Positions 1 to 5,176 of a stretch of 5,348 nt of DNA are shown piece by piece. The translations under genes and the position numbers were made by a program. Origin of the DNA: Chlamydiota bacterium (GTDB lineage Bacteria; Chlamydiota; Chlamydiia; Chlamydiales; JAJFMB01). Under the pieces are notes generated by a model, which saw nothing but the letters and a program-made list of their open reading frames with translations, did not search any database and was not told the origin of the DNA. The stretch spans positions 1 to 5,348 of the forward strand of contig JAJFMB010000258.1 of assembly GCA_021772355.1 (NCBI GenBank), in the 5' to 3' direction. Positions within the stretch are counted from its first letter, which is position 1. Each line of letters opens with the position of its first letter.

Positions 1-1438
1 CGCTCATCGTATGACTACTCCTATCTACGGCAAGAGAATATTGCACTAAATCATTTGTCCCAATAGATAAAAAATCACACTCTTTTGCCAATAAATCGGC
101 AATAATCGCAGCAGATGGCACTTCAATCATGCATCCAATACGAATATTGGGATCATGAGGGATATTTTGTGCCTCTAAATCTTTCTGTACTTCTTTAACT
201 ACTTGCTTCGCTTCCAATAGTTCTGTTAACGCCGAAACCATAGGGAACATCAAACTGACCTTACCATAATAACTAGCGCGTAAAATGGCGCGAAGCTGTG
301 ACTTGAAAATCTCTGGCTCCTTTAGGAGAAATCGGATTGCTCGACACCCTAAAAAAGGATTCCCTTCAGTCGGTGTTTTTTGATTGGGCAGATATTTATC
401 CCCTCCAATATCAAAACTGCGAATAACGATCGGCAAACCATTCATACTCTCGACAAGAGAGCGATAAATTTCAAACTGCTCCTCTTCATGAGGCAGTTCG
501 GAGTGAGTAAGGAATAAATATTCAGAACGAAATAAGCCCACGCCATGAGACATATGTTGATGCAACGCATCTATCTCATTGATCATCTCAATATTAGCGG
601 AAAGAGTTACCGAATACCCATCATACGTCTCAGCAGGCAGCTGCGCAGTACGGTTCAATTGCGCCAATTGAGAGAGTTGCTGATGATTAAGATTCTTATA
701 TTTTAGTAACGTCTCTTCAGTGGGATTGATAATCACTTTTCCTGTACGACCATCAACAATGACCGAGTGGCACTCCACTTTATCCAGCAGCGAAAAATCA
801 ATATTTGTCACAAAAGGCATACCTTTAGCCTTAGCAACAATTGCAGCATGAGAGGTCATACCACCTACTTCAGATACAAAGGCATTGATAATTTGACTAT
901 TTGCTTCTGCTGCATCAGACGCGATTAGCTCATGCGTAAAAACAATGGAACCCGCCGGGATATCAGAAAGAGAATGACGCGCCGAGGCACATAAGTAGCC
1001 CATCACACGTCTGGAAATATCTTGCAGATCCTTGAAGCGCTCCTGAAAATAGGGGTCAGAGAGAGCATTGAACTTTTCTTGAAACTCTTCAATAACTGAA
1101 AGGAACACATACTCTGCATTGCGAGATGTTTCTCCAACCTCCCTCTCAACTCGCGCGACTAGCAAAGGGTCATCAATGAGTTGAAGGTGGGCATCTAAAA
1201 TAGAAACGCCATCAGAAATGTTATCGCGCTTCAATTTTTCCTGCAGTGCTTTAATATCCTCTCTACTTTTTGTTATCGCATCACGAAAACGAACAAGTTC
1301 CTGTTCGATGTCCTCAACATTCAACTGCTGTAATGAAATTCCTTCCTCAGGACAAGAATAGAAAAAGGGATTTCCAATAGCAATTCCTTGGCATATCGGC
1401 GTTCCCTGTAAATGTGTTTCAGCTGTTTTAATTGACAT
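1..1438 (-). CDS. ptsI: Phosphoenolpyruvate-protein phosphotransferase (PTS enzyme I), C-terminus cut by window edge
   Basis: Enzyme I takes phosphate from PEP onto a histidine and passes it to HPr, the first cytoplasmic step of the PTS. The minus-strand frame is open from ATG at 1438 to the left edge, giving 479 codons of an expected 570-575. The N-terminus has the family pattern (GTPICQGIAIGNPFF). The active-site motif GGMTSHAAIVAKAKG holds the phosphorylated His197 (codon 848-850). The PEP-binding barrel follows, with LFRSEYLFL (Arg304), VIRSFDIGGDK, NPFLGCRAIRF and FLSIGTNDLVQYSLAVDR. The catalytic Cys motif (GMCGE type) would lie just beyond the window, so its state is unknown. The start sits 11 nt after the ptsH stop with a modest CAGGTAG ribosome site, so it is probably cotranscribed with ptsH. 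I saw no frameshift or internal stop. Confidence 0.97.
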   Translation of the reverse strand, partial: MSIKTAETHLQGTPICQGIAIGNPFFYSCPEEGISLQQLNVEDIEQELVRFRDAITKSREDIKALQEKLKRDNISDGVSILDAHLQLIDDPLLVARVEREVGETSRNAEYVFLSVIEEFQEKFNALSDPYFQERFKDLQDISRRVMGYLCASARHSLSDIPAGSIVFTHELIASDAAEANSQIINAFVSEVGGMTSHAAIVAKAKGMPFVTNIDFSLLDKVECHSVIVDGRTGKVIINPTEETLLKYKNLNHQQLSQLAQLNRTAQLPAETYDGYSVTLSANIEMINEIDALHQHMSHGVGLFRSEYLFLTHSELPHEEEQFEIYRSLVESMNGLPIVIRSFDIGGDKYLPNQKTPTEGNPFLGCRAIRFLLKEPEIFKSQLRAILRASYYGKVSLMFPMVSALTELLEAKQVVKEVQKDLEAQNIPHDPNIRIGCMIEVPSAAIIADLLAKECDFLSIGTNDLVQYSLAVDRSSHTMS

Positions 1439-1449
1439 GTCTACCTGAA

Positions 1450-1716
1450 CTAATCCTGAAATTCATCCTCAAAGGCCTTTACAAGCCGATCCATTGTGTT
1501 TTGCGCGTCCTCCCCTTCAACATCAATAACTATTTTTGAGTTCTTATGTGCTGACAACATTAAAATTCCAAGAATACTTTTTGCGTTAATCCTATCTTGC
1601 CGATAAGTAAAAAACACGTCGCTGCGGCAGTGCTGTAGCATTTTTACAATCGCTGTTGCAGGACGCGTATGTAATCCAAGAGAATTTTTAACGCGAACTT
1701 TGCATGTAAGCTTCAT
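1450..1716 (-). CDS. ptsH: Phosphocarrier protein HPr
   Basis: This is the small cytoplasmic phosphate carrier between enzyme I and EIIA-type acceptors. At 88 residues it has the usual family length. The EI-dependent site is His16 in GLHTRPA. The regulatory serine region reads INAKSILGILML, with Ser47 matching Ser46 of Bacillus subtilis HPr, the target of HPr kinase. Having both sites, next to an hprK gene, implies that both types of phosphorylation occur. The ATG lies inside the last codons of hprK (29-nt overlap) and follows a strong purine-rich ribosome site, so translation may be coupled. ptsI follows after 11 nt. No permease or EII gene is present in the window, so the final phosphate acceptor cannot be seen here. 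Confidence 0.97.
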   Translation of the reverse strand: MKLTCKVRVKNSLGLHTRPATAIVKMLQHCRSDVFFTYRQDRINAKSILGILMLSAHKNSKIVIDVEGEDAQNTMDRLVKAFEDEFQD

Positions 1717-2680
1717 TACGACGTGCCCCCCTTTCCCTTTGTTTTTTTGTAATCATTTCCAGTAACTTACGGTTAAACTCCTTTGCGGAATTATATCCCA
1801 TACGTCGTAACCGGTGATTCAATGCGATCGTTTCCAAAAGGAGCACGACATCTCTTCCCGGTTTGACAGGCAAAAGATGGTGAGGCACCTTAACGCCAAG
1901 TAGGTCACTAAATTTTTCTTCCATTCCGACACGATCATAAAATTTTGCATCATCCCAAACCTCTAACTTCACAACAAGATCAATGCTTTTATGATCACGA
2001 ACGCAAACAGCACCGTAAAGGTGCGCGACGTTTACAATGCCAATGCCGCGGATTTCCATATGGTGGCGCGTCAATTCCGCACCAAAACCCTCTAGATAAC
2101 CACCCTCACGCTTTTTAACTTTCACAATATCATCAGAAATTAAGCGGTGCCCTCTTTCGATCAATCCAAGTGCAGCTTCACTTTTCCCTACAGCTGAATC
2201 TCCTTGGATAAGAACTCCCACACCAAAAACCTCAACTAGTGTGCCATGACAGCTCATCGTCGGTGAAAATTCTTCGTTTAACAACAAGGTTAAGCGACTG
2301 ATCAAATTCATCGTCTTGAAGCTCGTTCGAAACACAGGAATAGAGTTTTTCTCGCAAAGCTTGAGTAGTTCTTTAGGAGGGCGCAGTCGTCTTGAAATGA
2401 TAATGGCAGGCATAGAACTAACTAAAATATTTTTCAGTCGCTCAATGCATACTTCTCTCTCAAGATCGCGCAAAAAATCGATTTCAACTCTTCCAAAAAT
2501 TAAAAGGCGCTGATTGACGTAATTTTTTAGATATCCCGCCAAACTTAAGCCGGGACGATGAACTTCAGGAACCTTGATTCTTCGCTTGAGACTTACGTTA
2601 GCTGTCACAAGTTCTAAATCCAACCGCTCTTTGTGACGGTTGTAGAGGTCTTCCACGAAATATTTTTTTTTACTGACCAT
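1688..2680 (-). CDS. hprK: HPr kinase/phosphorylase
   Basis: This bifunctional enzyme phosphorylates HPr on the regulatory serine and can remove that phosphate. The 330 residues show both halves: an N-terminal domain (about 1-135) and a C-terminal P-loop kinase domain (about 140-310). Visible motifs are catalytic-type His145 in SCHGTLVEVFGVGVLI, Walker A GDSAVGKSE (160-168, Lys166), Asp183-Asp184 in LISDDIV, EIRGIGIVNV (209-218), and the C-terminal signature PVKPGRD...NHRLRRMGYNSA (271-299). One small departure is Ala163 where Gly is usual in the P-loop; the GxxxxGKS frame is intact. The start is fixed by an in-frame TAA two codons upstream (2684-2686). It begins 19 nt after the SMI1/KNR4 gene, with AGGATAA as a distant ribosome site. 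Codons 4-6 form an A9 run. The end overlaps ptsH by 29 nt. Confidence 0.96.
   Translation of the reverse strand: MVSKKKYFVEDLYNRHKERLDLELVTANVSLKRRIKVPEVHRPGLSLAGYLKNYVNQRLLIFGRVEIDFLRDLEREVCIERLKNILVSSMPAIIISRRLRPPKELLKLCEKNSIPVFRTSFKTMNLISRLTLLLNEEFSPTMSCHGTLVEVFGVGVLIQGDSAVGKSEAALGLIERGHRLISDDIVKVKKREGGYLEGFGAELTRHHMEIRGIGIVNVAHLYGAVCVRDHKSIDLVVKLEVWDDAKFYDRVGMEEKFSDLLGVKVPHHLLPVKPGRDVVLLLETIALNHRLRRMGYNSAKEFNRKLLEMITKKQRERGARRNEAYMQSSR
1726..1734 (-). promoter_or_regulatory. Strong ribosome binding site of ptsH, inside hprK
   Basis: On the minus strand AAAGGGGGG lies 9 nt before the ptsH ATG. It is the most G-rich Shine-Dalgarno-like sequence seen here and supports the 88-residue start. 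It falls within the hprK coding sequence, where the same bases encode part of RERGARR, so ptsH can probably be translated well in its own right. Confidence 0.7.
2663..2671 (-). repeat. A9 homopolymer at the start of hprK
   Basis: On the coding strand nine consecutive A bases form Lys4-Lys5-Lys6 plus nothing else of the reading frame, directly after ATG-GTC-AGT. Slippage by one base would end or shift the protein almost at once. Whether slippage occurs cannot be seen from one sequence. Confidence 0.8.
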
Positions 2681-2699
2681 CGCTTACGTTTTCATTATC

Positions 2700-3521
2700 C
2701 TATTCCACCGGTTCCATATAAAACATAAGCCAATCGAGGAATGTGGGAAAGGCCATGCGCTCTGAACTCTTATCAGTACCCTTCATATCAGAAACAGCTC
2801 CTGACTCAACGGAATAATAGACATTTCCCATTTCTTGTTCTGGATACCACTCGCCATAAAAGCACTGATAGTAAGGCATACCAAACGACTCGTAAAAAGG
2901 GATAAGCGCTTTTGGTTCTACCGGTTTACCACTCTGGGTCATTACAGTCTCTTGCAGAGAAAGGCGCTCTTGAAAATTGAGATAAGTTTCCTTTAAAGAT
3001 TGACAAGGGAGAAGTCCAGTACTATCCGTTGCTTTAGAAAAGCCGTTGTGAATCTGCAAAAACTTGAGATATTCTTGAGGAAATGTGTAATTAGGAAATG
3101 CCTGCTGCAACTTTGTGATTTCTTCCTCACTCGCTCCGGACACACCTCGATAAAAGCCGGTTCCACCCAGGCAACTGTACACAAGCTCTGCCGTATAGGG
3201 GTCATCAAACTGCTTCTGCACTAAAAAAACACCAATATTATCTAAAGAACCAAAAAACTTTATCAGGAAATCTTTGAAGTCAGGATGATAAGGAAGCTTA
3301 GTTAACCAATAGTCACATAAGAACTCCAAACGATCTCTTGGAGATAGCTTTGTCAGCTCATACCATCCCTTGCACATTCTTGGGGCCTTAGCAGCAATTT
3401 CTTCCCAAGAAAAATGAGGTTCGTCGTGAAGAGCGATCACGCTGTGAAAATTTCCACTAGGCGTTTCGTCAGAAAAAGGGCTGTAAAATTCTTTAATATG
3501 TCGATCCAATCGCAATTCCAA
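2700..3521 (-). CDS. SMI1/KNR4 (SUKH) family protein, TTG start
   Basis: A 273-residue soluble protein with no signal peptide or membrane segment. Its C-terminal half (about 130-270) has the SMI1/KNR4 pattern: EEEITKLQQAFPN, then FPQEYLKFLQIHNGF (147-161), a strand-rich middle, and a closing FPTFLDWLMFYME. The first 130 residues are a separate region that I do not recognise, rich in aromatic and acidic residues. The family includes toxin-immunity proteins and fungal cell-wall regulators; the role here is unknown. The start is most likely TTG at 3521: an in-frame TAG lies at 3531-3533, only CTG, ATA and AAC codons lie between, and the first ATG would be Met49. I see no strong ribosome site. 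It is the first gene of the apparent hprK-ptsH-ptsI unit, which suggests a link to PTS regulation, though only by position. Confidence 0.8.
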   Translation of the reverse strand: MELRLDRHIKEFYSPFSDETPSGNFHSVIALHDEPHFSWEEIAAKAPRMCKGWYELTKLSPRDRLEFLCDYWLTKLPYHPDFKDFLIKFFGSLDNIGVFLVQKQFDDPYTAELVYSCLGGTGFYRGVSGASEEEITKLQQAFPNYTFPQEYLKFLQIHNGFSKATDSTGLLPCQSLKETYLNFQERLSLQETVMTQSGKPVEPKALIPFYESFGMPYYQCFYGEWYPEQEMGNVYYSVESGAVSDMKGTDKSSERMAFPTFLDWLMFYMEPVE

Positions 3522-3586
3522 GTTTATCAGCTAATCTTAACTCTTTTACCAGATCTGCGAATTTTCGTATACTCAGAGACCAAAAT

Positions 3587-3622
3587 AAAAAAATCCTGAG
3601 AACCACGGCGAATTCTCAGGAT
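3587..3622 (-). terminator. Intrinsic terminator after the 253-residue membrane protein gene
   Basis: On the minus strand, a perfect 10-bp stem (ATCCTGAGAA at 3593-3602 against TTCTCAGGAT at 3613-3622) encloses a 10-nt loop and runs into seven T bases (3593-3587). It begins about 20 nt after the stop of the upstream gene. On the plus strand no T-run follows, so it acts in one direction only. It should insulate the SMI1/KNR4-hprK-ptsH-ptsI unit from the gene before it. Confidence 0.9.
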
Positions 3623-3642
3623 CGCAATAAATCATAGAATTA

Positions 3643-4404
3643 CTATTTTTTTTCTTCATAGGCTGGTGGTGTTCCTCGTTCATCAACACCCTTTCCATTT
3701 AAGGTTTCTGCTTGACCAGTTTCAGTCTCTTGCGAAGCTTCTACCTCAACTTGAGATGCAGATAAATCTGGATAAAGAGGTTTTTCGGCTTCCCACCGTT
3801 TTGAATCCTCTAACTCTTCGGTTGTCGGTGCAGATGGAGCTGGACCCTCATTACTTTCAGTCTGACCATCACCGGTAGATACTTCTTCCGTTTGCACACC
3901 TTCTTCTACCTTCTTAGATAAGTCTTCAAAATCTATAGGTCTAATTGTTCCAAGATGCAAGGCATTTGCACCCATGTAAGCTTTGTAATTCAGCAGACTT
4001 ACCGGTATAGATAACCATGTTAATGTATCAACGACCAATAGGTTGTAAACTCTGCTTTTTAATTCTCGATTAAGGTCCGGTATTAACCCGGCAGTCAAAA
4101 CACAAAATGCAATCTCTGCAGCAACCCAAGCCGCATCAGCTGCAGTCTGCAATGCCAAACCAATTACCTTTGCTGGAATCAGCAAAACGTGAGCGACTTG
4201 CCTGCCAAAAAACATCCTTGTTTTAGCACAATTACTCTCGTCCCATTCCCTTCGTTCTTCATGAGACATGCCATTTACGTAGGGCTCGTGTCTCTGTTCC
4301 TTGCATTCCTTATCAAAAGCAGCCTGCTTACCTGCAAGATACTTACTCGTATTTTCTCCCAGCTGCTCTTGAATAACAGACTGAACAAATTGTATATGTG
4401 ACAT
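3643..4404 (-). CDS. Putative secreted or inclusion-membrane-type protein with late-domain-like tail
   Basis: I do not recognise a named family. The 253 residues have a polar N-terminus without a cleavable signal peptide (1-66), hydrophobic stretches at about 70-108 and 119-138 that could form two to three membrane segments, and an acidic tail (about 155-253) rich in Glu, Ser, Thr, Gly and Pro that looks disordered. This layout resembles chlamydial inclusion membrane (Inc) proteins, whose ends face the host cytosol; that assignment is inference. The tail holds PSAP (190-193), LYPDL (210-214) and PPAY (246-249). The start ATG follows AAAGAGG at 4410-4416 with 5-nt spacing. The gene has its own candidate promoter and its own terminator, so it is probably transcribed alone. 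The coding strand ends in an A8 run just before TAG. An ordinary bacterial envelope protein is the main alternative. Confidence 0.75.
   Translation of the reverse strand: MSHIQFVQSVIQEQLGENTSKYLAGKQAAFDKECKEQRHEPYVNGMSHEERREWDESNCAKTRMFFGRQVAHVLLIPAKVIGLALQTAADAAWVAAEIAFCVLTAGLIPDLNRELKSRVYNLLVVDTLTWLSIPVSLLNYKAYMGANALHLGTIRPIDFEDLSKKVEEGVQTEEVSTGDGQTESNEGPAPSAPTTEELEDSKRWEAEKPLYPDLSASQVEVEASQETETGQAETLNGKGVDERGTPPAYEEKK
3658..3837 (-). other. Tail region carrying three ESCRT/NEDD4-recruitment-like motifs
   Basis: Within the acidic C-terminal tail, PSAP is encoded at 3826-3837, LYPDL at 3763-3777 and PPAY at 3658-3669. In retroviral Gag proteins, P(S/T)AP binds TSG101, LYPxL binds ALIX and PPxY binds WW domains of NEDD4-family ligases. 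All three exact patterns lie within 60 residues (190-249) of a predicted disordered segment. The motif matches are read directly; that they bind host proteins is inference. Confidence 0.6.
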
Positions 4405-4409
4405 AATAA

Positions 4410-4416
4410 CCTCTTT
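4410..4416 (-). promoter_or_regulatory. Ribosome binding site of the 253-residue protein gene
   Basis: AAAGAGG on the minus strand, 5 nt before the ATG at 4404. It supports this start; no other start codon with a comparable site is close by. Confidence 0.6.
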
Positions 4417-4444
4417 TTATAATTAATCTAATATTAAAAATTGA

Positions 4445-4473
4445 ATATTACATAAATAATTAATTAAAATCAA
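4445..4473 (-). promoter_or_regulatory. Candidate promoter for the 253-residue protein gene
   Basis: On the minus strand TTGATT (4473-4468), a 17-nt spacer and TAATAT (4450-4445) each match four of six consensus positions. Transcription would start near 4438, giving a leader of about 34 nt that contains the AAAGAGG site. The surrounding sequence is so AT-rich that chance matches are common, so this is a moderate call. Confidence 0.4.
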
Positions 4474-4518
4474 CTATTAATTTAACTTTACAAAATCTTA
4501 ATAAAAACTATTTTTTTC

Positions 4519-4547
4519 TTGAATTAAATCAGCATATGCCTTATAAT
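4519..4547 (+). promoter_or_regulatory. Strong sigma70/sigma66-type promoter
   Basis: TTGAAT (4519-4524), an exact 17-nt spacer and a perfect TATAAT (4542-4547). The predicted start is near 4554, leaving a leader of about 29 nt that contains AAGGA (4566-4570), 12 nt before the ATG at 4583. It should drive the 197-residue gene and the overlapping membrane protein gene together. Confidence 0.75.
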
Positions 4548-4582
4548 TTTATATGTTAGTAAGTTAAGGATTTTTTTGAACT

Positions 4583-5176
4583 ATGGATATGCAGTTTAGT
4601 AAAACTTATGGTGTTGTAGGGAATTTCCACCAAAATCAGGATTCCTCCGGCCAGCACGTGCACACAAAGGTGCTCCTTGTAGATGGATCTCCAGAGGAAC
4701 GTGGCTCTCAACTGTATATGTTGAGTCCTGAAACGGTAATTGAAGAGAATAACCTACAGGCTTTAAAACACAAATTCATAGCGGGTTTGCATGATGGCAC
4801 ATTCCTCCATGCAGGGGAAATGACATCGCTTAATCGAGATACCAAGACAGCTAAAGTCTCAAACAATAATGTCGTCTCTTACGACCACCTTATAGTGATC
4901 ACAGGCGCAAAAAACTTCAGAGCCCTCCCTAACGGCGAACAACAGTATTATAACGGTTTAATGACACTTGTGGACGCTCTCCGGATCCACCGACAGCAGC
5001 TAGCAATTGGCCTAAGCCTTAAAACTCCTTTCAAAATCCACAACAAACCTCACACATTTCACGCCAAGACGCAACAATGCTCCCTCTCCTACCCAAAATT
5101 CACACTTCCGGCCACACAGACACTATCTGATTGGCTCATTGAGTCAGATGTTCGGATTTGTCAAGTCCAGCTGTGA
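4583..5176 (+). CDS. Oxidoreductase-like protein, lacking a complete dinucleotide-binding fold
   Basis: A 197-residue cytoplasmic protein whose middle resembles part of FAD/NAD(P)-dependent disulfide or NDH-2-type reductases. Residues 75-110 follow the family pattern of a beta-rich segment (LHAGEMTSLNRDTKTAKVS) leading to the ATG-type motif VSYDHLIVITGAK (98-110). An early strand HTKVLLVDGSPEERGSQLY (27-45) recalls the usual cofactor-binding strand and ribose-binding acid. The N-terminal GxGxxG is missing, and the NAD-binding and C-terminal domains are absent (about 200 residues against 380-450). It is therefore either a remnant or a non-catalytic derivative. The position between ptsH and a comEC-like gene matches where I recall C. 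trachomatis CT338, an uncharacterised protein. The ATG at 4583 follows AAGGA; a second in-frame ATG at 4589 is possible. Its end overlaps the next gene by 29 nt. Confidence 0.7.
   Translation: MDMQFSKTYGVVGNFHQNQDSSGQHVHTKVLLVDGSPEERGSQLYMLSPETVIEENNLQALKHKFIAGLHDGTFLHAGEMTSLNRDTKTAKVSNNNVVSYDHLIVITGAKNFRALPNGEQQYYNGLMTLVDALRIHRQQLAIGLSLKTPFKIHNKPHTFHAKTQQCSLSYPKFTLPATQTLSDWLIESDVRICQVQL

Larger units (their letters stand above)
4405..4582. other. AT-rich divergent intergenic region
   Basis: This 178-bp gap lies between two divergently transcribed genes. Bases 4421-4520 contain only 10 G or C in 100. It includes the palindrome TTAATTAA (4460-4467) and several ATTAAT/TTAAT repeats. It must hold the promoters of both flanking genes and has room for a regulator site, but no operator is clear enough to name. 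Confidence 0.7.

Noticed and set aside
2316..2513. Plus-strand open frame of 65 codons
   Set aside because: It lies wholly antisense to the well-supported hprK kinase gene, is rich in Ser/Arg as expected from antisense reading, and has no promoter or ribosome site of note.
2993..3224. Short open frames on both strands within the SMI1/KNR4 gene
   Set aside because: Both are out-of-frame shadows of the 273-residue gene, whose protein shows a recognisable domain; the short frames show none.
3534..3561. Possible minus-strand promoter TTCGCA, 16 nt, TAAGAT before the SMI1/KNR4 gene
   Set aside because: Each hexamer matches only four of six positions, and the transcript would begin only about 5 nt before the TTG start. 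Some promoter for the operon is expected between 3522 and 3586, but none is convincing.
3414..3599. Plus-strand 61-codon frame crossing the start of the SMI1/KNR4 gene
   Set aside because: It is antisense to the gene start and runs into the terminator hairpin, with no domain and no convincing ribosome site.
3593..3622. Hairpin considered as a bidirectional terminator or regulatory RNA element
   Set aside because: The T-run exists only on the minus strand and no plus-strand gene ends nearby, so a one-way terminator explains it fully.
3666..3878. Plus-strand 70-codon frame antisense to the acidic tail
   Set aside because: Composition (Leu, Pro, His, Phe rich) is what the complement of an acidic, Glu-rich coding tail would give; no expression signal.
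4189..4401. Plus-strand 70-codon hydrophobic frame antisense to the N-terminus of the 253-residue gene
   Set aside because: Antisense to a gene with its own ribosome site and terminator; the hydrophobic look follows from complementing charged codons.
4405..4582. Searched for a tRNA, small RNA, CRISPR repeat or mobile-element end in the intergenic region
   Set aside because: The sequence is nearly all A and T, with no cloverleaf, no spaced repeats, no long inverted ends and no target duplication; only promoter-like elements can be supported.
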